DNA of 64,000 nucleotides. Source: Eremophila alpestris peregrina. Its lineage: Eukaryota > Chordata > Aves > Passeriformes > Alaudidae. The translations under genes and the position numbers were made by a program. Positions within the stretch are counted from its first letter, which is position 1. Each line of letters starts with the position of its first letter. The DNA lies in assembly GCA_009792885.1 (NCBI GenBank), contig WMCF01000006.1, positions 4,454,444-4,518,443 of the forward strand, given 5' to 3'. Below the pieces are notes generated by a model, which saw nothing but the letters and a program-made list of their open reading frames with translations, was not told where the DNA came from and did not search any database. Positions 13,428-26,800 of the stretch are shown here, one piece after another.

Positions 13428-14220
13428 TAGGATCAATAAAACATCACATCTACTTTTATTTGGCTGTATGTGCTCAGCATACAACAAAGGCTCCACCCGT
13501 AGAAAAATTCAAGTTGTGCAACAAATGAAAACAGAAGCCTGAGCTCAGGAATCATTTTGTGAACCCAGCTCAGCATCTCAATCCTTTGTCACAAGAAATT
13601 GAGTGGGAAGGAAGGTAAAAGGATGGCTCTTCATAAATGCCCTAATGCCACAGCCATTTCTTTGCTAGAACTGCAACTGGCAGAGTAACAGAAAAAACCC
13701 ATTATTTTCTGCTTTGTGATGCAAACTTGTATAAACCTTGGTAGGGAGGGACACAACCACTGACCATAAATTGCACCAAAAAGTGGCTTTTCTTTTCTAG
13801 TTGTTGCCTGTAACCTCGCAAAGTAAGAAAGTCTAGGAGACAATTTAAAATGAATCCATCCAAGTTCAGAAAATAGACCATAAATTTAGAATTGAGCTCA
13901 CTCATTGCACAATGCCAAAATCCTAGATAACAAGCAATCAAAAACTCACACAGTAGCCCTTAGACAACAAATATATTCTCTTTTATCACAGAGGAAGGAA
14001 AGGCTTGGCCACTTTACCTACTGGTGTAAGAAAACATCAATCAGTTTTCCACCTGGTCTTAAGAAACAAAAGAGAAAGTGTGTCTGTGTATAACAGAGCC
14101 ACAGAGAGGGATCAAAGTACCAGTCCCGTGCCAGAACTGCCTTGAAGAGCTTCCAACCACCTCATTTCTGCCTGAAGTGCTTTAGAAAGCCATCCTCCTC
14201 CTGACATGAACACCTGATTT

Positions 14221-14288
14221 GTATCTGGTTGAAACTAGATGACTTTTCAGGTCCTTTCCAAACCAAACCATTCTGTGATTTTGTGATA
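14221..14288 (+). mobile_element. Short CR1 LINE 3'-end remnant
   Basis: The wording ctggttgaaactagatgact, then caggtcctttcc, then aaccattctgtgattttgtg follows the last part of the avian CR1 3' untranslated region including two degenerate copies of the terminal repeat. The copy is short and diverged. Sequence just upstream (14100-14220) may belong to the same copy, but I cannot place it. Confidence 0.75.
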
Positions 14289-16009
14289 AAGCAGAAACTC
14301 TACCACTCTAAGACTTGATTGTGTTTTCCAAACTTGACTGTCCAAACCTTCACTGGCTTAAGCACTGACCATGAGTGCACAGAGGACCAAATACACCAGT
14401 ACCACACACAAAATCACACCAGCATCAAACTAAGCAAATGCACTTCCTCACCACTTCTATGACACATATATCAAGAACATTTTCATCCCCTAATATAGCA
14501 TTCTTAAATCTTGAGAGACACACTAATGCAGTGGATATCAGGCTTAAGATATACTCAAAAGGACAGTTTGCAAACCATCATGTCATTAGTAGATGGAAAA
14601 TTATGGAGAAATTGCAGAGCAAAACAGGTACACAAGAAACCTGAATTTAGTCTCAGATATGTTTGATGCTATTTAAAACAAAATTATCAGTTAATCATTG
14701 AGGACAGAACTGCTCTAAGGTCAGCGATAATAAAACATATGTGTGTCTTTTTGGCTTTGGGGTGTTTTTTTAAGGATATGACAGCACTATTTCCATGACA
14801 GCTTGAAGTCTTGGAGAAGTTTTCAAGGTAGCACAGAACCCAAGCACACAGTCACAGAATTGCCACCACATGTATTTGCTCCTCTTATATATATTTTTTT
14901 TCTAAATACAACAAATTTTTTTCAAGTTTTGGATTCTTATGTCTTTTAATGCTAGTTTGAACTGAGAAGTATGCTCCTAACATTGGATCAGTCATATAAA
15001 AGAGGAAGGGGAAAGGAGCACCACTGATACTGGTAATGTAGGGGCTTAGGTTGTTTCGTGGTTACCTCAGATCCATATCCTTCTCACTCAGATATATTAT
15101 TCACCCATCATAGGTGAGAAGGGCAGCACTGGAGGACAAAGGCAGAGTGTATTCTAAATATTCTTGCTGGCAGCAGCTTGTGCTATTTAATGAGTTTCTG
15201 TAGAAACATGGGTGAAATATATGGTGAACTGTGATGATAAAAGCTGCAAGTCCAGAAGAGAAATTACACTGCAGGGATGAGAAGAGCCCATAACAACCCA
15301 TAGAAATAAATAAATAAAATGAATCCACATAGGAAAGAATGAGGGAAAGAAGATGAATATTAGTGATACTAGAGATGATGATTTATTCAGAAGACAAGAA
15401 GAATTATTTTACGTCTTTAAACAAAATTTTAAATAAATAGGGCTCTTCCCCAGTGAGAGCACAGAAGGTTTTAGCAGATTAACCTACGTTTATGAAGCTG
15501 AATTTCACTGTTACTGAGGTGATAATAAATCTATCTTCTGAGTCATTCCTTCATTTTATAACTCCTGGCAACAGTTACTTTTCATTTCTGTATTTCAGAA
15601 GGGAAGGATCATTGAGCAATCATTAGCTACTGCCAACAGGTCTGCTACACTGGTTCTTACTTGTACTTTTGATTTATTAAAAGGTCCCAGATACAATTAA
15701 TTCCTTTTCCTAGCAAGTCTTGTCATTTCACCTGTCAACACCACATAGCAGCTTGATAAATACGAAGGCTTTTGGTCACTTCCAGGTTTTCCAGATGGAA
15801 ATCCTTCCATCATCCTGGAATAATACTCTTCAATATTCTGCACAAAATGCCCCCTTGCTGTACACCCACAAATGGGTATAAAGCTAGTATCTACAACAAT
15901 ACACAAACTGCCCAAATATTTAATGGATCACTCCACACAGGTGTGGATGACATCCATCCAGAGGGAAGTCAAATGCCAGCTTCGTATGAGGTATTAACCC
16001 TTGAGACTA

Positions 16010-16045
16010 ATGATTATATTTGGTCATGATTATATTTGGTCATGA
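16010..16045. repeat. Perfect 16-bp tandem duplication
   Basis: The 16-bp unit atgattatatttggtc occurs at 16010-16025 and again at 16026-16041, followed by a further partial unit (atga) to 16045. The two full copies are identical, which suggests a recent slippage or duplication event. Confidence 0.9.
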
Positions 16046-17036
16046 ACACTGCTTCTTCATCACTATGGCATGAATGCAAAGAGACTGACAGAGCTGACAT
16101 CAGGAGCTGGAAAACATTCCCTAGGCAATCCACAGATAGGCTCTCACTCACTTTAGCTGAGAGAAGGAAGGGGAATATCCTTCAATAAAATCACAATAAA
16201 TTCAGAAAACACATCACTTCAAAGCTCATAAATATTAACAGATACTACAGAAAGACAGAATATGGTTTTCAGGACCAGGAGAAGACAAGGGAGGAGAAGT
16301 CTCTGGGAGCAGCTCTAAGGGCTTTTCTTGGATGGATTTTGTGGTGCAGTCTTTCCAGCTGCTTGCTAATTAGAAGAGAAATGTGAACAAAATAATGATG
16401 CCTGAACTAAACAAATGAAGAAGAAACACTACCAGAAATCATGAAAAATTTAAAGGGACTAAAAACCAGAAAGTTCCAAGATTTTGCAGACACATTTCTG
16501 AAAAAGACAGATAAAACAGATGTTCATCCACTAGGATGCTACACCACGGAGGCACTACCACATTTTCACATGGAACATCCAACCACACATCTGTGAGTCA
16601 GCTCTTTATGTTGCCCTTGGCTGCATTTTGTAGTATCCCTGAAGGCCTGGAGCCAGCACTACCTGAGACCTAGGGCAGCCTCAGAGAGAAAGCCAACCAA
16701 CAATCCCAAAAGCAGTGCCACTGATATGCTTGCCATTGCATTCCTCCAAGTACATATGCCCCATGCAATTTGCCAAATACCACATGCATTACAAACACTG
16801 TAAGTGAAAAATAGCAGCAGAGTGCATTAGTTGCTGATTAAAATCCTCAGCACATTTATATGTAAATTAAGAGCAGCCCTTGGGCCCGGCAATGTGCCAG
16901 CAATGCAAAGGTTGTGTGCTTGGTTCTCTTTAAGGCCTGTTTTCCCTCTTTCCCTGAGAAAATAATGGGATAATGTTTTCTGTATGGCTTCTGCAATTGG
17001 ACACAATGAGACACAGCATTATGAAGGATGAAGGTT

Positions 17037-17079
17037 AAAAAAAAAAAACAAAAAAACAAACAAACAAACAAAAAAAAAC
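17037..17079. repeat. A-rich (CAAA)n simple repeat
   Basis: An A run is followed by caaaaaaa, several exact CAAA units and another A run. This could be the decayed tail of a retroposed element or an independent microsatellite; no element body is recognisable directly upstream. Confidence 0.8.
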
Positions 17080-20000
17080 CTATTAAAGTGGATGAAGAAT
17101 CGATAAACTGGATTATCTCTTTCCTCTCCCACTGGTTTGCTGTACAGCTGTCACCAGACCACTTCAAACGATGTGGTCCGCCCAAAAAATATCTGAAAGT
17201 CATGTATTCACTATCATGATGAGAAACCTGAGAGGGCCTTAAAACAAAGAGGGATTAGAGAAAAGCATTATTTCCTTCATCGCCTCTTTTTTGCCCCCCG
17301 TTTGTTTACTTTACACATTTGACAGTACTGTGTATATAGGTAGTGTGATGGATGGACCTGCCACAGCTCTTTGGGAGAATGTTTACTGGAGCTGTCAGCC
17401 TGGCTGTTTACATAGGTGCCCATCGCCATGGATATCTGCTACACACATAAGTTCCTCCTAAAAGTCAGATCATCCTTCATGAATACCCTCAATAGCACAA
17501 ACATTGAAAGGAGTTCAGTTCTGTTTAGTTTTTTCAAAGCAAGATTAAAAGACAACTTGGTGGTCTGTAAGAAGCCGTGCATGGAAAAGTCAAAAGAGAG
17601 TAACAAAGCTCTTTAATCTAGCTGAGAAAAGCAAACTGAGGTCTGATGGCTGGAAGTCAATGGCAGAAAAAGGAGAGTGCAAATACTCAACAAGGAGGAT
17701 AGCTGGCAGGAGCAACTCTTGTCAAGGACAGGCCAGAATCTCCCATCATTTGGCACCGTGGTACTGAGACAAGACAATAGAACCTATTCTTCGACCCAAG
17801 TTATTGGCTTAGCTGCAGAAACTTATGTAGAATGTGATTTTGCTGAGTGACTCAGCAGCCCACCTTCTAAAAGTTGCCAGTAGAAGTAGCCATACATAAA
17901 CAACGAACAAGATTTGGGGAAAGAAGACTGACTAGGAAGCATCTGCTACTCTTCCAATAAGAGTAAAAAAACTTAGTTCTCTCCTTTTCAAAATACTGCA
18001 GTGGTTTTGCATCAGCTATCAACTGAGAAGAGTCTCAGTGACAAAAGATGTTGCTTATTCTCCTTAAGCTTTTTCAGGCAGTGTGAGCTAATTGCACAAA
18101 TGTTCATCTCAGACTGGAAAATCAGGAAAGATTAGATAAGGTAAATGGCCCACTTACTTCCAGAGCTGGGCCCAGAAGCGGCCATAGAAGGGGGCAGGAG
18201 GAGTGGGAGGCAGCAAAGGAAGAACATGCCCTCATCACCAGCTGTAGCACAGAATGGAAGTGACAATACAGTAGCACACTCCCAGATACTCTCAGCTACC
18301 AGAGTGCAAAATGCCCATTCCTACCCAAAGCCAGTTTCTTGCTAGTGCAAATCCAAGTTTTAGTGGGTAAAGTCACGATAAAATATATAAACCTTCAGGC
18401 TGACTGAAGCACTGAGGATAATGCATGCATATTCCTGACTCCAGACCCCAGGACACCAGCAAACTTACTCCACATGTCCAAGGGTCATGTCATTTTCTGC
18501 CATGAAATGCTAGAAAAACACATTTCCAGAGCCTCATCTGCCTCTCCCTCCTCCAACTTCCACACAAAGGGGCTCAAGTGCAAACCAGCTACAAAGCAGA
18601 AGCTGGTTTGTCCCCAAATTAAAGTGACAGAATTGAGACCGTCAGGAATGCCGACTAGCAGTGAAGTACTCAGGGCTGTTACAAAGAAACAGAAAAATCA
18701 CTGACTCCAAAATGCTACTAATTATTCATGATCCTTTATCAAAGACTCTGTGAGTCTCCTGGCAGTAAACACAACACCTTGGTTGTCACCGAGCTGTCAG
18801 CCAAAGGTCCTTGTTTACATTGCCTTGCTGGGAAAAAAGTAATAAATAAAAGTAGCTTGAGAAGAAAACAGTTGAATAATGAGTTTTAAAATTTTTTTTC
18901 TGTCAAAAGGGGAAAAAAGAACTTACATATCTCATCTGGATGCACCAAGATTAAGGCTTTACATCCTTCTACACACACTCCTACCCCCAAGATCTGGCTG
19001 GGTCCTTCCCCCACACACTGGTGTACAGGGAAGCCATGGAAATATTTGTGAGTGTAAATGCAAATATCAGAGCAAATTCAGATTCCTTGCACTGAGCAGG
19101 GATGTGATTTTTGGAGGACACTTAGTGGAGAGCTGTTGTAGGCAGGAGAAGTTAAAAAAATGTTGCAAGCCCATTATTCATCAAACCAGTGAATGTAAAA
19201 TCAACCGAAATGTCATGATTTGCAGACAGGAATTTCACACCTAATTAAGGAAGAATATTTATGGTTTCAAGAAAACTAACATTATACCTAAAGCATTGTT
19301 TTTGTTTATGTCCTTCACACAGAACAGTTCTGTTGCATAAAGCAGAGTGCATACATCTTCTGGGAGATATTTTATTCATTATTTCCATTAAAGGGTAAAT
19401 TGTAAATATAACCCTAAGGATTAAACAGTTTCAGCATAAGGAAGAAGCGAACTTGAGTGCCAATGCCAGACCAACTCAGCACACTGGGGCCACCAAAGCC
19501 AGTGGGAACCAGAATAAGCTATAGATTATATTCACCCCTTTTTAAAGTCTTCTGAAGCCATAAATAACCAGGGTCAGTTCTGAATGTGGGTATCACATCA
19601 GCCACAAACTCAGCCGGAGCATGAAGGAGACCTTTTGCTTATCCCCCCCACTGCTCGCAGCCGGCAGCTTTGAAAATCTGCCTCCTTACCCTGGTGATTA
19701 AACGCTATTTCAGCGCCTTCATTTAAGGCCCCCCATTGGGCAAAGTGTGCCCTCCTGTTTTTATTTTATTGCACAAATTTTGTAGGCTTTACTGCATATT
19801 AGAACACAAACTCAATTCCTATTGAAGCAAGAAGAAAAATCTCCACCGAGTTAAATGGAGATTAGATCATGCCCAGGAACGAGTCCAAAAGCAATATTAA
19901 CTTTGTGAGGCTATACATACCCACAACTTCCTAGTATTCTTGTGTCTGGTTCAAACACAAAACATATATCATACACCACTCTTGTTAGACAATGAAAAAC

Positions 20001-20568
20001 AGGTTACATTCCTGTCTAGGGTTTAACTTCTGATTTTCTCTTTTTTACTGATGTTTTGGATTTACAGATTTTAATATTACCTCGAAGTGCAGTTTCTGTG
20101 GTGAGTATCACACCTGAGTTCCCACAGCAGTAAAACAGAATTAGAAAGCCAATCCTCAGCAATGCTATTCCTAAAAACACCAATTCAGTCTGCAAATAAA
20201 CCTTTTACCATGATATTACACACAATATCATGACCATCACAACCAGCCAGGATCATGGCAAGAGCATTTGCCATGTTAATAAATGCAACGGATCTGCACA
20301 CAATAGGTAAGAAGGTAAATAATGTACAGTTTACAACTCTTGCTGGACATGACATGCCACCACCTGCTTCAGAGAAAAGTTCAAGCTATTGCCCCTTCCC
20401 AAAGGAGGGAGCACTACTGGTGCTGTGGGTGAAGCACCGGTGCACAGAGGGGCTGTAAATCACTCCTGCTCACAGAGGAACCCACCACCAGGCAATGCTT
20501 TAGACCAAACATGGCCAGCTGGGCTGAAATCCAGCTCAGGTACACATGGAAACTCCCAACTTTTAATG

Positions 20569-20610
20569 GTTGGAGCTGATCGTCTTTTCCAACCTTAATG
20601 ATTCTGTGAC
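20569..20610 (+). mobile_element. Very short CR1 LINE 3'-end remnant
   Basis: The wording ggttggagctgatcgtcttt, then tccaaccttaatgattctgt matches the final tens of bases of avian CR1 elements (canonically a GGTTGGA...GATC...TTCCAACC...ATGATTCTATGA pattern). Only about 40 bp are recognisable. Confidence 0.7.
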
Positions 20611-22296
20611 TCCTCTGAGGTGTTGGGCCAGCAAACAGCCCAGCCAAAGTCAGGGATACCCTGTGTGGCTTAAATGCAAAGTGCAGTTGTGGTTGTGTTC
20701 TGTCAGGGCATTAAATCAGGCACAGCCCATCAGCACAGCTTACACTGGCACAGACTCCACACCAGGCTGGGGAGGTGTCCTGCCTGAGCAGGAATCCCAG
20801 CCAACCCCACCTTGGGCTGCAAAACATAAAATTACATCTGATTTACTACAGGTAGAGGGGAAGCTCAACAAGCTAAAGGCAATAGTCAAGTTCAGGTCTA
20901 GAAACTGCCCTTTCAAAAAAAAAATTAGATGTATTTTAATTTTTAAATAATCATATATGAATATATTAATATTTATGAATGCAGTCGTTATATTATATCT
21001 ATCTATCTACACAGAAATTATGCGATTCCAAGGGTAAATGTTGCATACTGAATTGGCAGTGCTACCCACCATAAGGACTGAGTTTTCTCCAGAGTCAGAT
21101 CACATCTCCCCAGGTGTCCCAAGGCTGACACCAGGGATGGGGGACTGCTGCCACGAGGGCAAACTTCCCAGTGAAGCAGCATCTTAATGGCACTGAAATA
21201 GAGGCACATCTCAGATTAGATGCTTGACCTTCCAGGCTGTTTATATTTTGAGTTTTGAGGAGAGTTTCTTCCCTCTTTACCTTGAAATGACTTAAATTCA
21301 GTGCCGAGTTTCTTTGCTTGCTTTATTTGAGGCCAGGGGGAAGGCTTACAACTTCACATCAAAATGAGCTATCACCTAAATATGACATCTCCAAGGTCAC
21401 TTACACATCAATTTCAGAGCAATTTTCCAAATATATCATCAAGACACTGAACCAGAGGCTTAGTCAAATAAATTCTCTATCTTCTTCCACTTATGAATTA
21501 AATGAAATAAGATGTGCCAACATTTTTACCTGACTAGGCTTTATTACCATTTTTGTGTCTTCCATCACATCCCCCTACTTATTTAAAGAAATACCCATAT
21601 TTATCTTGCTTTAGTATCTTTTCCTTGGGGAAAAAATAACAAAAAATCATATATGGAATAACAAAAATTATGGACAACAAAAAAATCGACAGCTCTGGAA
21701 GAAACAAACTGCCTTCAAAAGCACAAATACAGGAAAGGAACCTCTCATTTATGAATAACCTCTGTCAAAGCTTAACACACTCCATCACTGCCAGACAATG
21801 CAATAAAGCTCAGCAGTAAAACCAGGCTGAAAGAAGTCATGAAGCCTCACTGAAGACTAAACTGCTGCCACATTCAATTCCCTACTTGCTCCAGGTGTTG
21901 AGAACAACAGGGCAAACCATGATGCTACTCTGACAAAAGGGATTTGCTGCCACCCTGCATGGCTTGAGCCACATTGTTCAACTTTTAGGAATCTGGGCTG
22001 CTACTGCCATCCCTTTGGTGATTGCAGATCCACCTTTCTCTTTGGTCTCAGAGGCACAGGAAAATACAATGCCTATGTACTGAGTGTATTTTGTGCTATT
22101 CCCTGGATATGCACAGGCTCAACTTTTCAGCCAAAGGGGCAAGAAAAACAAACAAAAAGTGCAATTTTGTGCCTGTGGCAGGTGTCATGTAGAATTCAGA
22201 TACCTCAAACTTCCACAAAATCTTGCAAGAAGATATACTGTGGGAATACATTTTGAATGTAACTCAGAAGAGCAACAGTTGATGGTATAATTTCAC

Positions 22297-22312
22297 TTTT
22301 TTTTTTTTTTTT
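22297..22312. repeat. T16 homopolymer
   Basis: Sixteen consecutive T on the plus strand, equivalent to an A tail on the minus strand. No retroposed body was recognised next to it. Confidence 0.9.
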
Positions 22313-23823
22313 AACACTGGTGGGTACTGCAGTTCTAGGCGCACATGAATTACAAACTGGGAACTCTCTTCACTATTATAGCCTCCCCATATCTATTTTT
22401 TTTTCCTGGATCTGTTTGTCCCTAAAGCAAATGAGAAGTTCTGCCTTATTTTTGAGCACTTCTGGGATTTCAAAACCCTTACCACCTTCCTTGTGCCCAC
22501 CTCCACAGCCTTCCCAACCAAACCAAATGTGGGAATGGACCAGTAGAAACCTTCACCAAGGATGAAAGCTGTTAACTCTTAATAATAATCTGTTTGAATG
22601 GAGGCATTTTTTTCTCAAAGGGTCTGGCTAATGCCCAGAGTAACCCAGATTTTTCACACATCCTCTTTAGTAGATTAATAAAGAGATCAAAGCCCGACCC
22701 ATGTGTCCTCTGCCTGGAGGACTGGGAAGCTATTTTAAAAAGAAGGGTTTGCTCCTGGTTATTTCAGAAATAAGATCATAAGCGCAGCAAAGCTGAAGCA
22801 TAAAGAAAAGAAGGAGAAAAAAGGCAAAGGATGCTCAAAAGGACTCTGATAAAAGTCCTGGCAAGGGGTTTCTGTACAGGGTCCTCTTCCTTAACACAAA
22901 GTTCTGCATCTTTTGTACTCCCTACAGTACAAGACATTGCTCTGGGAGCCCTTCTGCAAAATCTGTGCCAATCTGCTTCAGGTGTTTTGTACCGGTGGTG
23001 AGGGAGGTGGAGGGAAGCAGAAGCAGCTCTGCAGGGGAGCCTGGTTGCTGGGGAAGGCTGCTCTGGAGAGCAAGTGATCCTGCCTACTGAGCAGTGCTGG
23101 CCCCGGATGGCTGGCCAGAGCAAACAAGGAAGTATGGGGATATTCCAGCTAGGAAATGTCTTTCCCTTTTCAGTTATATACATTATACTGAAAACAGAGT
23201 ATGCATATTTTACTGGGAAAAGAGTCCTCTTCCCACTCACCCCCCCACTCTGTCCTTGTTTCTTTTGGCCCACAGCACATGAGCAACCCTATGAAAAAAG
23301 TAGTAACGTTACCCTGGAATCTGCCTTTATCTCTCTATCCAAACATTAAGCCAGAGGAGCAGTCAAAAAGGAGAGAAACAGTACCTCTGAAATGGCTTAA
23401 TGTTGCCCCTGAACATGAACACAGCAGGAAAGAGGAGTGTGATGCACAAAGCCAGCACAGGAGCATCATTTAACCTGTCCAGTTTCCTTTTATCAGACAT
23501 ACCATGCATGACTCTGGAGTCTGTTTTGCAAAGCATGTCAAAAAAATTGGAGAAGATGAACAAGAAAAGGCTCCAAAAACAGTCTGAGGAGCAGAGACAA
23601 TGATTTACGGTAAGGGAGTTTAAGATTTCAATCTGCTTAGCTTATTAAAAAGAAGATGAAGAGGCAACTTGATTAGAAAAATCCACGTAAGGTTCATGGG
23701 GAAATATTACTGGGAAGCAAAGGGCTCTTTAATCTAACAAAATTAGGTGGAGCAGCATCTAATGATTGGAAACTGAAACCAGGAAAAATAAAATTAGCAA
23801 TCAGCTTGATACTTTTTTACTAC

Positions 23824-23848
23824 TTTTTTTTTCTTTTTTTTTTTTTTT
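23824..23848. repeat. T-rich homopolymer with one interruption
   Basis: A 25-bp T tract interrupted by a single C. It could be the complement of a retroposon tail or simple slippage; nothing adjacent is diagnostic. Confidence 0.9.
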
Positions 23849-26800
23849 AAAGGGGATGATTAATTCCTGGAATAATCTCAGACATCTGCAAATGAGAGCT
23901 ACAAACTGCTGAGGGAGAAACACTTCATGGCAAATGTATGCTATGGTTTAGTTAGAGAATAATCATTTAGTAAAGACGTATAAAAGTGATATACAACAGA
24001 CAGAGATGTAAAAGGGATGAGAACAAATTATCTGTTTTTTCTGGTTTTAAGCACTGCGTATCTGTGAACTCTGTCCAGCTGTTTTCTCCAAGGAGCTTGG
24101 TAAAGAAGAGGTTCACAAGATGATGCTGGGCTGCTGCAGTGCTCCCTGCATGCCCAGCTCCACTCCCATGGTCATTTTATGCTGTCCCAACAGCTTCACT
24201 GCCAACACCACGATGGAGAGAAAACACATTTAATGAAAAAAAAAGAAGCTCCTGGTATCTTCTTGCTTCACATATAAGGGCATGGAAGAAACTGAAGAGC
24301 CTGTTCTAGAGATGTGCATCAGAAGTAACACAAGTGCTGGATGTGACCACTGGTGATCCTGGAGCAATGCCCACTGATCCTGTCTGGGCGGAACACCAGG
24401 GGACATGCAGGCACTGCAGGGATGGCAGACAGTGAACAGCTTGGTCTCACATTAGAACATGCTCTCAGACAGGCCGCTTTGTGGCTTTGTTAGAACAATC
24501 AATTGTCTCTTTGCTTCTCTGAGTGAAATTTCCAGTGGTAAGGGCAGTACATCATCAATACTGTAGCAGAACATTTCTGTTTTGCAGAGAAGACACTTTG
24601 CATTTCACCATGAAATGCAGAATGGATGCACTGATACCTGAACTTTTCTCTAGACCCATTTTCAGGACTTTTCTCAGGTCCATGAAATGGAAGTTTTTCC
24701 TCTCTATCACATTAGTTCTGTGTACCAGGCACCAAGGTACTCCATGGTAAGCATGTCAAAAAAAAGAAGATTATTTGTTTTGGATCAGTATTACTGCTTA
24801 AAATTGCCCAGAAGCAAAGCATTTCAGTTTCTCTCAAGTATGCTTTTAGGTGTACTCAATCCTCTCTTCTCTAGAGAGGCTGAGAAAGAGACTCACCACC
24901 TTTCATCCTTCTTACCCAGAGCATGTAAAAACATCTAAAGCTGCTGTTTCTGCCCTGGGCAGAAGTTTCAGTGACTGCAGAAGAAAAAATTCAAGAGGGT
25001 TGCCTGGAGGCCAAAGTTTTGTTCAGATCACCTGCTGACATTGAGGAGATTAGGAGCATTTATTTTGTTTGCTTCACAGAGGACAGGAGATCTGTTCCCC
25101 TTGTTGAACATACACAGGATTGTCTCTGGTAGCACATCTAAGAACAAGAATGGTTCTGACACCCCGGACCTATTTCACTGGTGGGAAATTAACCTCCACA
25201 AAGCAGTCTCTGTGAGACACCCCCTTGCATAGATGCTGAACCTCTACAGGGAAACCACGTTTGGCAACATGTTTTCACTCATGCTGTCACTCTGGATTTA
25301 ATCAAGTAGAGCCACAATCCTCTGTGGATAGCTGCTAACTGATAGCCACCAATTCATATCAAAAACCACCTTCCTTAAAAGTCTGTGGGGTTTGTTTTGT
25401 TGGGTTTTTTTTTTTAATGTTCTTATTTTGTGTGAGGGTGGCATGATGTCCCCCTAAAGTCTCAAAGCTCCTTTTCTGATTTCCCAGTAACCACCCCACC
25501 AGTATACACCTTTCACCAAAACCTCCCATCAGTTTTCAAAGATTTCTCACAATTAAGATGACTCTCTCTTAGTATGGAACAAATATCCACAAAAATTGCC
25601 AAGTGCAATCCCAGATGCTTCAAAGTACCTTTCTGATAGTAAAGTCTTAGAGACAGCTACAAGCTTTGTATGGAAGGCACCTTGCCTACAGCCCTATCTG
25701 TGACTGCAAAAAGTGAAACAACTAGGATTAGTTTCAATGCTGGATTTTTTCCAAATCCCCTTGAGCAACCTTGTGGTACCTCCACAGGAAAAACTGCACA
25801 TGATCATTGAGATAGTCAGAAGTTTAATTTTCTACCTTTCATACAGGAAATGGAGCTGGGGTTATAACATCAAACCTAGCACAGACCCTACACAGGCAGA
25901 CCATAATTACACTTCTGTTTCACTCTCCATACTCTGTGTGATAATAAATCCAAGGTTCAAAGGATATATGGGAATATGCCGGAGCATACTGCTGGAAAGC
26001 ACCAGGTTTTTAATCTTGGGGAAGCGCTAGTCTTATATTTAACTTCAAAAATCTTCCACAGGTAGGACATTCTTCTTCAGACAAGGGAACAGAAGGGAGA
26101 AGAAAGCTGAGATACACAAGGGACTGTGAGAGCCATACAGCAAAAGCCTTGACTCAGGCAACTCTATCGTGATTACGGGGAACAGTGCCAGTGACTCTGT
26201 GGGTGATTCCTTTTGGCTCTGAGGAGACAGAAGCAAATAAATGTGCTCTGACTGCTGCACTCCAAAGTATAACCTTTCATGTAAGACATGAAGGTCAGCC
26301 CTTACCCCACTAGAGTCTTCCAAACTCATGGCACTTCCTACAGGCTTTACCTGTTCGTGGTTCCAGGATGATGTTATGGCTCTATTACATCACTGGGAAG
26401 CAAAGTGGGCAGCCTGGCACTAAAGGGGTGCCGAGACTTCAGCTCCCACCCAGATGTTCCCTTGCTATTCAGGGCAAGGCTCAGATGCAGTCTGTAGGAT
26501 TAAGTATTGCCTTCCCCAGTTGGTGTATTTGTACATGCACATAAACTGCAGCAGCTCAATTTTAAAGTGTTTTATGATGAGGCAAACTAAGCTCCCTAAA
26601 GAGACAGGGAAAGTGAGGATCCTGATAAAGTAAATAATGAAATGTTGCAGTATCAATATACACTGTGTGATCCCTTGAGGGAAATCACAAGCATGAGCCC
26701 TAATGAAGTAAGACACAGAAAATAAGGGCTTTGCTGTGGACACAACACGTATGTGCTCATTATGCACTGCAGTGACTTGTTTAACTTTATCACACTTAAT

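Larger units (their letters stand above)
13394..20568 (-). other. FAT3: FAT3 upstream intron, part 1
   Basis: This is the intron just upstream of the exon. It contains a CR1 remnant (14221-14288), a 16-bp tandem duplication (16010-16045) and a CAAA repeat (17037-17079). No splice-flanked cadherin coding segment, RNA gene or promoter-like CpG-rich region is seen. Everything else is ordinary AT-leaning intron. Confidence 0.75.

Noticed and set aside
13038..13430. Open frame of 130 codons on plus across the FAT3 exon
   Set aside because: It is the antisense shadow of the cadherin exon; the minus-strand frame has family motifs and correct splice sites.
22776..23273. Open frame of 165 codons on minus
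   Set aside because: No recognisable family and compositionally irregular; likely a chance frame.
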